Source: Paraktedonobacter sp035294465
Lineage (GTDB): Bacteria > Chloroflexota > Ktedonobacteria > Ktedonobacterales > Ktedonobacteraceae
Assembly: GCA_035294465.1 (NCBI GenBank)
Contig: DATGKW010000012.1
Coordinates: forward strand, 1 to 31,979
Length of the DNA stretch: 31,979 nucleotides
Reading direction: 5' to 3'
Made by a program: the position numbers and the translations under genes. Below, one piece after another: positions 15,568 through 23,766 of the stretch. The notes beneath the pieces were generated by a model, which saw only the letters and a list, made by a program, of their open reading frames with translations, was not told where the DNA came from and ran no database searches. Every line of letters starts with the position of its first letter. Position 1 is the stretch's first letter.

Positions 15568-16515
15568 ATGGTTTCTATTTCTTCCCGGAGGAGGTGGCGG
15601 CAATGCGCCGTAAGCATTCTATTTGGAGTAGCTTTTGTGCTTCTCCCCCTTTTGCTGGCTGCTTGTGGCGGTGGTTCTACCGGTGGGACGCAAACTTCTA
15701 ACGCTTTGCCTTGTTCCACAGCGCCAAACAATAGCGTCCCAACTCCTACACCCTATCCGCCAACAACGAATCTTTCTACACCTCAGGGCTTGATTACTCC
15801 AGGCACTCTAACTGTGGGAAGTGATACGACCTATCCGCCGCAGGAGTATATTGATACGGCTACCGGCAATCCCACCGGCTTCGATATCGATTTGATTACC
15901 GCAATGGCTCAAAAACTTGGTCTCAAGACGAAAGTTGTATCTGCAAATTTTGATACCATTCTGGATGACTTGAACGCCAAACGTTTCGATACGGTCATTT
16001 CGGCTATCACGATTAACTCCGATCGCCTGCAAAAAGCAAACTTTATCCCTTATTTCAATGCCGGCGAGTCCCTGATTGTTCAGCAAGGCAATCCGCTGAA
16101 TATTAAGTGTGTACCGAATCTGTGCGGGCTGAAGGTTGGTGTGCAGAGCGGAACGGTAGAGTTGGATGATCTGAACGCTCAGAGCAAGGCTTGCACGAAG
16201 GCGGGCAAACCGGCCATTCAGTTAACCGTGCTGACCGACCAGACCGATGTTATCCAATTGCTGGTGAACCATCGCGTCGATGCCACGTATCAGGACTCGC
16301 CCGTTACTGACTACTACATTAAGCAGAACCCCGGTCAGTTTGAGATAGGTGGCACGGTGGTCAACGCCGCGGCTGAAGGGATTGCTGTGCGCAAAGATGA
16401 TTCTTCCCTGCTGGTGGCTTTGCAAGCGGCCCTGAGCGCTATCAGAGCCGATGGAACGTATGATAAGTTGTTCGCCAAGTGGCAATTGAACGCTGCCCAG
16501 AAGCTCGGAGGCTGA
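15568..16515 (+). CDS. Polar amino acid ABC transporter, substrate-binding lipoprotein
   Basis: This is a 315-residue family 3 solute-binding protein. The signal has RRRWR, a hydrophobic core and a lipobox LAAC with Cys33, so the mature protein is tethered outside the membrane. After a Ser/Thr/Pro-rich linker, the binding domain shows family features: TVGSDTTYPPQEYIDTATG, TGFDIDLITAMAQKLGL, FDTVISAITINSDRL and, near the end, GIAVRKDDSSLLVALQAAL with ADGTYDKLFAKW. The Arg in NSDR is where these proteins often bind the ligand carboxylate. ATG 15568 has AAGGAG at 15555-15560. It is the first gene of a three-gene operon with permease and ATPase. Confidence 0.93.
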   Translation: MVSISSRRRWRQCAVSILFGVAFVLLPLLLAACGGGSTGGTQTSNALPCSTAPNNSVPTPTPYPPTTNLSTPQGLITPGTLTVGSDTTYPPQEYIDTATGNPTGFDIDLITAMAQKLGLKTKVVSANFDTILDDLNAKRFDTVISAITINSDRLQKANFIPYFNAGESLIVQQGNPLNIKCVPNLCGLKVGVQSGTVELDDLNAQSKACTKAGKPAIQLTVLTDQTDVIQLLVNHRVDATYQDSPVTDYYIKQNPGQFEIGGTVVNAAAEGIAVRKDDSSLLVALQAALSAIRADGTYDKLFAKWQLNAAQKLGG

Positions 16516-16554
16516 TCGCCCAGGGGTAACGCCTCTCAATGTTAGGTTAGTGGC

Positions 16555-16589
16555 GTTTCTGGCCTCTCGCGATGTGAGAGGCCAGAAAC
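16555..16589 (+). promoter_or_regulatory. Intercistronic 14-bp hairpin between binding protein and permease
   Basis: Arms 16555-16568 and 16576-16589 are exact inverse complements with a seven-base loop, and no T-run follows. Placed after the binding-protein gene and before the permease ribosome binding site, it fits the common arrangement where a stem protects or truncates the message, so that binding protein is made in excess over the membrane components. Confidence 0.65.
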
Positions 16590-16608
16590 CTGCCTAAGGA
16601 GGTTCGCT

Positions 16609-17385
16609 GTGTTCAGGTGGGACATTTTCTTCCACTTCCTCTACCAGGACCCAAACTGGTTTTTCCTCAGAGCGGCTTGGACTACCTTGTGGATCTCGGT
16701 CGCGGCCCAGTCGCTCGGCGTCGTGCTCGGCACCTTTCTGGCTCTGATGCGTATGTCGCGTTTCCCGCTCCTCTCATGGCCGGCCCGCGCCTACATCTGG
16801 TTTTTTCGCGGCAGTCCGCTCCTGGTGCAGGTTCTGCTAATCTACAACGGCTTGCCACGAGTGGCCCCGGATAATCCTTTCTTCTTATTTCCCGACTGGG
16901 CCTGCGTACTCATCGCTTTCTCTCTAAATGAAGGTGCGTATATGGCTGAGATTACCCGCGCTGGCATTACGTCGGTAGATGCAGGCCAGATGGAGGCGGC
17001 CAAATCGCTTGGCATGCCTTATGCGCTCGCGATGCGCCGAATCATCCTCCCTCAGGCAGCGCGAGTGATCATTCCACCGCTGGGCAACGAATTTAATAAT
17101 ATGCTCAAAACCACTTCGATTGCTTCGGTGATTGGCCTCTTTGAACTCACGCATGCTGCTAGCGAACTGGGTGCGCCCTCCTTTTCTGTCTTCGAATTGC
17201 TTATCCTGGCAACGCTCTACTACCTGTTTATGACCACGCTCTGGGGCTATGCTCAGAATTGGATTGAGAAGCGCCTGGATCCTAACCGGACGAATAAGGC
17301 CCAGATCCGGGAGGGCAAAAGCTGGACTCAGCGGATACTGGGCTTTGGTTCGCAGCCCGCGGGTCAGTTAGTAAGCGGGCGGTAG
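16609..17385 (+). CDS. Polar amino acid ABC transporter, permease
   Basis: The 258-residue product is a His/Glu/Gln/Arg/opine-type permease with about five helices. The N-terminal helix region (TLWISVAAQSLGVVLGTFLALMRM) and FFRGSPLLVQVLLIYNGLP are typical. The EAA loop that docks on the ATPase reads EAAKSLGMPYALAMRRIILPQ, followed by PPLGNEFNNMLKTTS. The start is GTG 16609 with a near-perfect AAGGAGG six bases upstream. Both polar sides of the importer may be formed by a homodimer of this single permease, since no second permease gene is present. The ATPase gene starts 14 bases after the stop. Confidence 0.95.
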   Translation: MFRWDIFFHFLYQDPNWFFLRAAWTTLWISVAAQSLGVVLGTFLALMRMSRFPLLSWPARAYIWFFRGSPLLVQVLLIYNGLPRVAPDNPFFLFPDWACVLIAFSLNEGAYMAEITRAGITSVDAGQMEAAKSLGMPYALAMRRIILPQAARVIIPPLGNEFNNMLKTTSIASVIGLFELTHAASELGAPSFSVFELLILATLYYLFMTTLWGYAQNWIEKRLDPNRTNKAQIREGKSWTQRILGFGSQPAGQLVSGR

Positions 17386-17399
17386 AAAGGGAGGAGATT

Positions 17400-18197
17400 A
17401 TGAGTGCCTCGCAGATAAATGGAAGCGGATCGTCTGAAATGGTGCGTGCTGAGAGCATCGTGAAGCATTTTGGTCGCCTGGTTGTCCTCGATAACATTGA
17501 CCTCCTTGTCAAACGTGGCCAGGTTGTGGTAATTATTGGGCCGAGCGGTTCTGGGAAAACAACGCTCCTGCGCTGTATTAACCATCTGGAGAAGATCGAT
17601 AGTGGGCGCATATATATCGAGGGTCAATTGATTGGGTACCGCGAGGTAAACAGGCGGCTGGTGGAGGAGAAAGAATCGGCAATTGCCCGCATGCGCTCTC
17701 AGATTGGTTTTGTCTTTCAGCGCTTCAATCTGTTTCCGCATAAAACTGCTCTTGAAAACGTGATTGAGGCTCCCATCCATGTGCTGCACCAGCCCAGAAA
17801 CGAAGTAACCGAGCGAGCGATGGAGCTGCTCAGAAAAGTGGGCCTAGCCGAAAAAGCGCACGTTTACCCACATATGCTTTCCGGCGGTCAGCAGCAACGC
17901 GTCGCCATCGCGCGCGCGCTTGCCATGAATCCTAAGCTGATGCTTTTTGACGAGGCCACATCGGCTCTTGATCCAGAACTGGTTGGGGAAGTGCTCAAAG
18001 TGATGCGCCAGCTTGCCGAGGAAGGCATGACAATGGTTGTTGTTACCCATGAAATGGGCTTTGCCCGTGAAGCAGCTGACCACGTAATCTTTATGGATCG
18101 GGGAGTGATCGTGGAACAAGGAACTCCCGAACAAATTTTCGATAACGCCGAAAACGAACGCACGCGCAGTTTCCTGGGGATGATTGTCCAGGCGTAG
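17400..18197 (+). CDS. Polar amino acid ABC transporter, ATP-binding protein
   Basis: The 265-residue ATPase is of the GlnQ/HisP class. Visible motifs are Walker A GPSGSGKT (residues 47-54), a Q-loop in IGFVFQRFNLFPHKTALENV, the signature LSGGQQQR (about 160-167), Walker B LMLFDEATSALD with Asp184 and catalytic Glu185, and the H-loop His217 in VVTHEMGFA. A small insertion around residues 78-95 (YREVNRRLVEEKESAIA) is seen in several amino acid importers. It powers import with the permease encoded just before. ATG 17400 is preceded by AAAGGGAGGAG. Confidence 0.96.
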   Translation: MSASQINGSGSSEMVRAESIVKHFGRLVVLDNIDLLVKRGQVVVIIGPSGSGKTTLLRCINHLEKIDSGRIYIEGQLIGYREVNRRLVEEKESAIARMRSQIGFVFQRFNLFPHKTALENVIEAPIHVLHQPRNEVTERAMELLRKVGLAEKAHVYPHMLSGGQQQRVAIARALAMNPKLMLFDEATSALDPELVGEVLKVMRQLAEEGMTMVVVTHEMGFAREAADHVIFMDRGVIVEQGTPEQIFDNAENERTRSFLGMIVQA

Positions 18198-18293
18198 GTG
18201 TCGTTTGCGGCCGCTTGTCTGGGCATGTTTAGTACTCTCTGGATATTGGTGAAATAGTGTATGTGATGCTGTATGCAACAAAAGGAGTCTCAT

Positions 18294-18497
18294 ATGGAAA
18301 TGAGAATCCGTTGCCCCAAGTGCCTGGGAAGAGGCGAAATCGAAGCCGCAGGAATGAGATATAAGTGCGAATCCTGTAGTGGAAGGGGATTTACTATTAA
18401 AATAGGGGGCCTTCGCTGTACTCGTTGCGGAGGCACAGGGAGAAAAGGCCTGTTTAGAAAGTGTGAAGTCTGTAAAGGTACTGGCCTTATGCCTTAG
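18294..18497 (+). CDS. Mini-protein with four CXXCXGXG zinc-binding motifs (DnaJ-type)
   Basis: The 67-residue product consists of little more than four cysteine motifs: CPKCLGRG, CESCSGRG, CTRCGGTG and CEVCKGTG. This is the DnaJ central zinc-finger pattern without a J domain or substrate-binding domains. Pairs 1+4 and 2+3 would each hold one zinc ion by analogy with DnaJ. ATG 18294 is chosen because AAAGGAG at 18281-18287 is six bases upstream. An earlier ATG at 18273 overlaps that site. Stand-alone proteins of this type are known as small redox or protein-contact modules. A role in assembling the Fe-S-rich complex I encoded next to it is only a guess from position, and a separate promoter lies between them. 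Confidence 0.8.
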   Translation: MEMRIRCPKCLGRGEIEAAGMRYKCESCSGRGFTIKIGGLRCTRCGGTGRKGLFRKCEVCKGTGLMP

Positions 18498-18580
18498 CAT
18501 AGCTCTACTTTCTCAAGGGCGTGCAAAGCAGCGTAATTCATATAAGCGAGCCATTATGTCTGGGTAAATTCTCTTCTTAT

Positions 18581-18609
18581 TTGACTACCTTGCCCCTCTG
18601 TGCTACGAT
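18581..18609 (+). promoter_or_regulatory. Sigma70-type promoter of the nuo operon
   Basis: TTGACT at 18581-18586 and TACGAT at 18604-18609 are separated by 17 bp, five of six and four of six matches to consensus. The predicted start near 18616 gives a leader of about 75 nt before nuoA. No other promoter-like pair was seen in the rest of 18498-18690. Confidence 0.65.
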
Positions 18610-18690
18610 ACGCTTTAGAAGTGTACAAATGACACTAGGTACTTGCGGGTATTCCTAAAGAAAAGAACGAAGAGAAGAAGGACCCCACAT

Positions 18691-19050
18691 ATGGGAACAG
18701 GTACTCTCCCCATCTTTATCCTGGTGGCGCTGGCGGTTCTCTTTGGTCTGCTGGTTATGGGCGTGACAATGTTGCTGGGACCAAAGAAACCGTCGCCTGA
18801 GAAGCTGGCGCCCTACGAGTGCGGCATTCAGGAGATCGAGGCGCCGCGACGGCGTTTCCCTGTGAAGTATTTGCTCACGGGAATGCTCTTTATTGTGTTT
18901 GACATCGAAATTGTCTCGTTTTATCCATTGGCTATTCTCCTGCGCACCGATTTGAAGATCCTGGGGCTGGTTGAATTGCTTATTTTCCTGTTTATCCTGA
19001 TGATTGGCTATGTTTACGTATGGAGAAAGGGGGCGTTTACGTGGGAGTAG
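18691..19050 (+). CDS. nuoA: NADH-quinone oxidoreductase subunit A
   Basis: The 119-residue product matches the usual NuoA length and has three transmembrane helices. The family signature YECGIQEIEAPRRRFPVKYLL lies in the first loop, followed by FIVFDIEIVSFYPLA with the conserved acidic residues of the second helix. NuoA sits at the junction between the quinone module and the membrane arm of complex I. ATG 18691 is preceded by AGAAGGA. The open frame continues 16 codons upstream with a very basic sequence that is unlikely to be translated. The nuoB start overlaps the end of this gene. Confidence 0.95.
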   Translation: MGTGTLPIFILVALAVLFGLLVMGVTMLLGPKKPSPEKLAPYECGIQEIEAPRRRFPVKYLLTGMLFIVFDIEIVSFYPLAILLRTDLKILGLVELLIFLFILMIGYVYVWRKGAFTWE

Positions 19051-19640
19051 TGCAAAACCCCTGGGAGCCGGTTCAGACTTATTCGAATGCGCAGACACCT
19101 CGCAGGCGCATTGATTTGCATGTAAAAAATGGCGAGATGGGTATACTGACCACGCAGGTAAACAAGCTGATTGAGTGGGGGCGCAGTGGTTCGCTCTGGC
19201 CAGCGCTCTTCGGCCTTGCCTGTTGCGCAATTGAGATGATGGCCACCAGCGCCGACCGCTTCGATATCTCGCGTTTTGGCTCCGAGGTCTATCGCGCCTC
19301 GCCCCGCCAGGCCGATCTGATGATTGTGGCGGGCCGTTGCTCGATCAAAATGGCCCCGGTGCTGCGCCAGATCTACGACCAGATGCCCGACCCCAAATGG
19401 GTCATCTCCATGGGCGCCTGTGCCTCCTGTGGGGGAGTCTTTAACAATTACGCCATTGTACAGGGCGTGGATAAGATCGTTCCGGTGGATGTCTTTATTC
19501 CCGGCTGTCCTCCCACGCCGGATATGTTGCTCTTTGGCTTTAACGAGTTGCAGCGCAAGATCCGCGAAGGCGTGCCTAATCCGCCCGATCCCCTCAAGGC
19601 CAGCGGTATGAGGCTGGTTGGCCCGACCGGCGATTCTTAA
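19041..19640 (+). CDS. nuoB: NADH-quinone oxidoreductase subunit B
   Basis: NuoB carries the terminal 4Fe-4S cluster N2, which passes electrons to quinone. With the start at GTG 19041 the protein has 199 residues, and the N2 ligands are all present: Cys61-Cys62 (LACCAIEMM), Cys127 (MGACASCGG) and Cys156 (IPGCPP). I chose this GTG because AAAGGGGG lies just upstream. An ATG at 19020 in the same frame has no ribosome binding site, and a GTG at 19050 is also possible. The gene overlaps nuoA by about ten bases. Cys130 near the third ligand is an extra cysteine and not a ligand in known structures. Confidence 0.95.
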   Translation: MGVVQNPWEPVQTYSNAQTPRRRIDLHVKNGEMGILTTQVNKLIEWGRSGSLWPALFGLACCAIEMMATSADRFDISRFGSEVYRASPRQADLMIVAGRCSIKMAPVLRQIYDQMPDPKWVISMGACASCGGVFNNYAIVQGVDKIVPVDVFIPGCPPTPDMLLFGFNELQRKIREGVPNPPDPLKASGMRLVGPTGDS

Positions 19641-19652
19641 GAACCCAAGTGT

Positions 19653-19678
19653 GGAGATGTGAGCTCACCTCCATCTCC
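19653..19678 (+). promoter_or_regulatory. Hairpin in the nuoB-nuoC gap
   Basis: GGAGATG at 19653-19659 pairs with CATCTCC at 19672-19678. The interior contains the palindrome TGAGCTCA. It lies in the 57-base spacer before the nuoC ribosome binding site and has no T-run, so it more likely affects message stability or translation than termination. Confidence 0.4.
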
Positions 19679-19697
19679 CGTTGAAGGATAAACGACT

Positions 19698-20327
19698 ATG
19701 GCAACAACAGCAGTAGCAGCGGCCGCGCTGGTAAGAGAGAAGTTTCCCCAGGCGGTGGTTGAGACGGTAGAGTTTCGCGAGGAGCAGACAATTGTCCTGC
19801 AACTGGCCTATCTGGTAGACGTATGCACTTATCTACGAGATAAACTGCGCTTCAATGTGCTCTCCACGCTGACAGCAGTGGATTGGCCTGAGCGCGTGCC
19901 GCGTTTTGACGTAGTGTATCAATTGCTTTCCCTGCCAAACCAGTGCAGGCTGCGCTTGAAGGTGCGTGTAGGAGAGAAGGGAGAGGAGCATCCCTCCGTT
20001 CCAAGCGTCTGCGGGATCTGGCCCGGCGCGAACTGGTACGAATGCGAGGTTTACGATCTTTTTGGCATAATCTTTGCCGGCCATCCCGACCTGCGGCGCA
20101 TTTTGATGCCCCCAGATTGGACCACGCATCCCTTGCGCAAGGATTATCCGCTGACAGGCTTTGATCTGCCGGAACCTCATTGGGGTGGGCAGGTGCCATA
20201 CGATACCGATCCCGGTGTGGGTAGCCAGACCCTGCGCACCTGGGACGGACGCGAGTTAAACGAGAACCGCAGCCGCGTGAACCCGAATCAGGAGCCGGGG
20301 ACTCCGAAGGAAGAGGGAAAAGCATGA
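19698..20327 (+). CDS. nuoC: NADH-quinone oxidoreductase subunit C
   Basis: The 209-residue product is a stand-alone NuoC (30 kDa subunit), not fused to NuoD as in Escherichia coli. The family signature is clear: YECEVYDLFGIIFAGHPDLRRI followed by LMPPDWTTHPLRKDYPL. It supports the quinone-reducing module in the peripheral arm. ATG 19698 follows TTGAAGGATAA. The N-terminal stretch TTAVAAAALVREKFPQAVVE is typical for the start of the domain. The stop codon TGA overlaps the ATG of an 84-codon ORF (ATGA), and nuoD begins 219 bases further on. Confidence 0.95.
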   Translation: MATTAVAAAALVREKFPQAVVETVEFREEQTIVLQLAYLVDVCTYLRDKLRFNVLSTLTAVDWPERVPRFDVVYQLLSLPNQCRLRLKVRVGEKGEEHPSVPSVCGIWPGANWYECEVYDLFGIIFAGHPDLRRILMPPDWTTHPLRKDYPLTGFDLPEPHWGGQVPYDTDPGVGSQTLRTWDGRELNENRSRVNPNQEPGTPKEEGKA

Positions 20328-20578
20328 AATACCTGGTAAATATCATAGAAGACCGGGTAATCATGTCCTCTCCCGGTGATTTATCCGGAAGCGTTCGCCC
20401 TGCACAAAGCCTGCCTGGCAGCAGAGAAGGTTGCGGGCCTTTTCGGTGGAAAAACACAAGAACCGTAAGGCGGCTTACCCACGCTGAAGCGGAGCAGAAC
20501 CCGCTGGAGCGGCCCTCTATGGCAGTTTTCGGGGAAAAGAGGTTATATGCAAACACAGGATATCGCAACACAATATAG
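20324..20578 (+). CDS. Unrecognised 84-residue ORF between nuoC and nuoD
   Basis: The ORF starts with an ATGA overlap with nuoC, has the strong ribosome binding site AAGGAAGAGGG just upstream, and ends 32 bases inside nuoD in another frame. The product is basic and polar, with no helix, cysteine pair or domain that I recognise. Against it being real: it uses codons such as ATA and AGA that its neighbours avoid, and it overlaps nuoD. For it: coupled start signals and a spacer that is otherwise unexplained in a tightly packed operon. It may be a translated spacer that keeps ribosomes on the message up to nuoD. Confidence 0.35.
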   Translation: MKYLVNIIEDRVIMSSPGDLSGSVRPAQSLPGSREGCGPFRWKNTRTVRRLTHAEAEQNPLERPSMAVFGEKRLYANTGYRNTI

Positions 20579-21785
20579 CATCGAGAGTAGCCTGTCCCTG
20601 GATGATGGCCAGCACATGGACACAATGACCATCAATATGGGGCCTCAGCACCCCAGTACTCATGGCGTGCTGCGCCTGATCCTGACGATCAACGGTGAAA
20701 CGGTGCTCAAGGCCGTGCCTGATATTGGCTTTCTGCATACCGGCATTGAGAAGACTGCCGAAGCCAAAACCTATCACCAGGCCCTGGTGCTGACCGACCG
20801 CATGGATTATCTCTCGCCCCTCAATAATAACCTCGGCTATTCGCTGGCCGTGGAGAAGTTGCTGGGCATCGAGGACCAGATCTCTGAGAAGATTAAATAT
20901 GTGCGCGTAGCCCTGGCGGAGTTGCAGCGCATCGCCAGTCACCTGGTCTGGCTGGGCACCCATGCCCTGGATCTGGGCGCGATAAGCATGTTCCTCTACT
21001 GCTTCCGCGAGCGCGAGATGATCCTGGATGTGTTCGAGGAAGTTTCAGGGGTGCGTATGATGACCAGCTATATTTGTCCAGGTGGCCTCCAGGCAGATAT
21101 CACGCCGGACTTTGAGAAAAAGGTGCGCGCGTTTACCAGCGTCTTTCCGGCCCGCTTGCGCGAGTATCACGATCTGTTGACCAATAACCAGCTGTGGATC
21201 GAACGCACAAAGGGCGTTGGCGTACTGAGCGCTGAGGACGCACTGGCCTATGGCGTCAGCGGTCCCACGCTGCGAGCCAGTAACGTCGTCTGGGATATTC
21301 GCAAGGTGTTCCCATACAGCGGCTATGAAAAGTTCGATTTTGATATTCCTGTGGGCAGCAATGGCGATGTCTACGACCGCTATCTGGTGCGTATGCTAGA
21401 GATGCAGGAAAGCCTCAATATCGTCAATCAGGCCATTGATGGTATGCCAACCGGCCCCTATCGTGTGGCTGATCCCAAGATCGTGCCGCCGCCCAAATGG
21501 CAGATCACGGGCAGTATGGAGGCGCTGATCCATCATTTTAAACTCTTTACCGAAGGCTATCGTCCACCGAAGGGCGAGGTTTATGTGGCCACCGAAGCCC
21601 CCAAAGGCGAACTGGGTTTCTATATTGTCAGTGACGGCAGTTCGAAACCCTATCGTATGCACGTGCGCGCGCCCTCGTTCGCGAATCTGGAGGCTCTTCC
21701 GCTCATGGTTGAGGGGCGTCTGCTCTCCGATGTGGTCGCGGCGATTGGGAGTATTGATATTGTGCTTGGAGAGGTTGACCGATGA
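20547..21785 (+). CDS. nuoD: NADH-quinone oxidoreductase subunit D
   Basis: The 412-residue 49 kDa subunit, derived from the large subunit of NiFe hydrogenases, forms the quinone pocket together with NuoB. The motif GPQHPSTHGVLRL near residue 32 contains the conserved His residues of the quinone site. DIGFLHTGIEK, NNNLGYSLAVEKLLGIE and the C-terminal DIVLGEVDR ending are family hallmarks. The hydrogenase metal cysteines are absent, as expected. AGAGG at a proper distance precedes ATG 20547. The stop TGA overlaps the nuoE start in ATGA. Confidence 0.97.
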   Translation: MQTQDIATQYSIESSLSLDDGQHMDTMTINMGPQHPSTHGVLRLILTINGETVLKAVPDIGFLHTGIEKTAEAKTYHQALVLTDRMDYLSPLNNNLGYSLAVEKLLGIEDQISEKIKYVRVALAELQRIASHLVWLGTHALDLGAISMFLYCFREREMILDVFEEVSGVRMMTSYICPGGLQADITPDFEKKVRAFTSVFPARLREYHDLLTNNQLWIERTKGVGVLSAEDALAYGVSGPTLRASNVVWDIRKVFPYSGYEKFDFDIPVGSNGDVYDRYLVRMLEMQESLNIVNQAIDGMPTGPYRVADPKIVPPPKWQITGSMEALIHHFKLFTEGYRPPKGEVYVATEAPKGELGFYIVSDGSSKPYRMHVRAPSFANLEALPLMVEGRLLSDVVAAIGSIDIVLGEVDR

Positions 21786-22300
21786 TTTCTGAACAGGCCA
21801 AACAACGCATGTATGCTCTGGCGTCCCGCTATCCTGTAGCTCGTTCTGCAATCTTGCCCGCGCTGCACGTCGCGCAAGAAGAAGAAGGCTATCTCACTTC
21901 TGAAGGAATCGCCACTGTGGCCGAGGTCCTCAACCTGACCACAGACGATGTGAAAAGTGTGGCTACCTTCTATACGATGTACTACCATCGCCCTCATGGA
22001 CGGAAAGTAATGAGCGTCTGCACCGGTATTTCTTGCTATCTTCGCGGCTGCGATGCGCTGGTGGAGCACCTGGAGGAGCGCCTGGGTATCAAACGTGGCG
22101 AGACAACCGCGGATGGCAATTTTACCCTGGAATGCGCGGAGTGCCTGGCCTCCTGCGGCACTGCTCCGGTGTTGCAAGTGAACGGCGAATTTGTCGAGAA
22201 TGTTACGCCAGAATTGGCCGATTCTCTCCTCGACGAGCTGGGCAGAGAATTAAAGGTAAAAAAAGTAGAGGTGAGGGCGGAGACGGAGATCCGCCGCTAG
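21782..22300 (+). CDS. nuoE: NADH-quinone oxidoreductase subunit E
   Basis: The 172-residue thioredoxin-like 2Fe-2S protein (24 kDa subunit) is part of the NADH-oxidising module. The cluster N1a ligands are Cys80 and Cys85 (VCTGISC) and Cys121 and Cys125 (ECLASCGTAP), exactly the C-x4-C and C-x3-C family spacing. The N-terminal helical domain (ALHVAQEEEGYLTSEGI) is present. Translation is coupled to nuoD through a four-base overlap. The last 20 residues are a charged extension (KVKKVEVRAETEIRR). Confidence 0.96.
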   Translation: MISEQAKQRMYALASRYPVARSAILPALHVAQEEEGYLTSEGIATVAEVLNLTTDDVKSVATFYTMYYHRPHGRKVMSVCTGISCYLRGCDALVEHLEERLGIKRGETTADGNFTLECAECLASCGTAPVLQVNGEFVENVTPELADSLLDELGRELKVKKVEVRAETEIRR

Positions 22301-22332
22301 ATGGTCAGAAGAGACATGAGGAAGTATGTTCG

Positions 22333-23622
22333 ATGCCAGAATTGATTGTTACAAAAGATATCGATACGCCCGGCCTGGACACTCTAGAGGTTTATAAGCA
22401 GCATGAGGGCTACCAGGGGCTAGAGAAGGCGCTGAGAGAATATCAACCCGATGACCTGGTGGAACTGGTCAAGAAGTCTGGCCTGCGTGGTCGCGGCGGT
22501 GCCGGTTTCCCTACCGGGCTGAAATGGAGCTTCCTGGCGAAAAACGATAAGCCTCGCTACCTCTGCTGTAACAGCGACGAGAGCGAGCCAGGGACCTTCA
22601 AAGATCGTATGTTGATGGAGAAGAATCCCCATCAATTAGTTGAGGGCGTAATTATTACCAGCTACGCCTGTCGCATCAACCTGGCCTTTATCTACGTGCG
22701 TGGTGAACTTCCTTACGCTGCCCGGCAGGTTGAACGAGCAGTGCAGGAAGCGTATGCCGCCGGATACCTGGGCCAGAATATCCTGGGCAGTGGTTACTCG
22801 CTCGATGTGATCGTGCATCGCGGCGCCGGGGCCTATATTTGCGGCGAGGAAAGTGCTCTCATGGAATCGCTGGAGGGCAGGCGTGGCTACCCACGTTTGA
22901 AGCCGCCCTTTCCCGCTGCGATAGGACTCTACGGAGGGCCAACGGTTATCAATAACTGCGAGACGCTTTCAGCTCTGCCGGCCATCGTGCGTAACGGGGC
23001 CGAGTGGTATGCCTCCTTCGGCACTGAGAAAAGCAGGGGCACACGCATCTTCTGTTTAAGCGGCCATGTCAAAAAGCCGGGCAACTATGAGATGCCGCTG
23101 GGTCTGCCTTTCCGCACGCTGATCTACGATGAACAGTATGGCGGAGGCATCCTGAACGATAAGAAGCTAAAAGCCTTTATTCCTGGTGGCTCCTCGTCTC
23201 CTATGCTGCCAGCCGACAAGGTCGACGTTACAACGGATTATGAGGCGGTCGCGGCGGCCGGCTCGATGTCGGGTTCTGGTGGGGTGATCGTGATGAGCGA
23301 GGATACCTGTATCGTGGGCGCGGTGCTGCGCATGGTCGAGTTCTACCGCGACGAGTCGTGCGGCAAATGCACGCCCTGCCGCGAGGGAACCTACTGGCTG
23401 ACCCAGCTTCTCCACCGCCTGGAGCACGGCGGCGGCAAACAGAAGGATATCGATCTGCTGCTGGACATCTGCGATAACCTCGCCGGCAAGTCCTTCTGCC
23501 CGCTGGGCGATGCCGCGACCAGCCCGATTGTCAGCGGCGTTAAGCTGTTCCGCGAAGAGTTTGAGGAACATGTGAGGGCGGGAGGTTGCCCGCAAAGGCT
23601 GGCCCTGGCGCGAGCGCATTGA
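22333..23622 (+). CDS. nuoF: NADH-quinone oxidoreductase subunit F (NADH-binding)
   Basis: The 429-residue 51 kDa subunit binds NADH and FMN. Visible sites are the glycine-rich GRGGAGFPTGLKWSF near residue 53, NSDESEPGTFKDR, HRGAGAYICGEESALMES, and the 4Fe-4S cluster N3 ligands Cys343, Cys346, Cys349 (SCGKCTPC) and Cys389 (FCPLGD). The start ATG 22333 (MPELIVTKD) follows GAGGAAG. The frame is open 100 codons further upstream, but that part overlaps nuoE and does not resemble NuoF. The product oxidises NADH and passes electrons to the Fe-S chain through NuoE and NuoG. Confidence 0.96.
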   Translation: MPELIVTKDIDTPGLDTLEVYKQHEGYQGLEKALREYQPDDLVELVKKSGLRGRGGAGFPTGLKWSFLAKNDKPRYLCCNSDESEPGTFKDRMLMEKNPHQLVEGVIITSYACRINLAFIYVRGELPYAARQVERAVQEAYAAGYLGQNILGSGYSLDVIVHRGAGAYICGEESALMESLEGRRGYPRLKPPFPAAIGLYGGPTVINNCETLSALPAIVRNGAEWYASFGTEKSRGTRIFCLSGHVKKPGNYEMPLGLPFRTLIYDEQYGGGILNDKKLKAFIPGGSSSPMLPADKVDVTTDYEAVAAAGSMSGSGGVIVMSEDTCIVGAVLRMVEFYRDESCGKCTPCREGTYWLTQLLHRLEHGGGKQKDIDLLLDICDNLAGKSFCPLGDAATSPIVSGVKLFREEFEEHVRAGGCPQRLALARAH

Positions 23623-23766
23623 GGGCGTGTTTTCTAGCCGGTGATTCGCGCTTCTTCGCCACAACAAGCGAGCGCCGCAGGCGCGAGTGCAGGGTGGGAT
23701 TTATCGATTGATTGTATGGGCGGCCACGCCGGGCGCCTGGTATTCTACATACGTGGTAATGAAATT

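Noticed and set aside
18643..18690. N-terminal extension of NuoA (16 codons, very basic)
   Set aside because: The ribosome binding site lies inside it just before ATG 18691, and NuoA homologues start at the hydrophobic helix.
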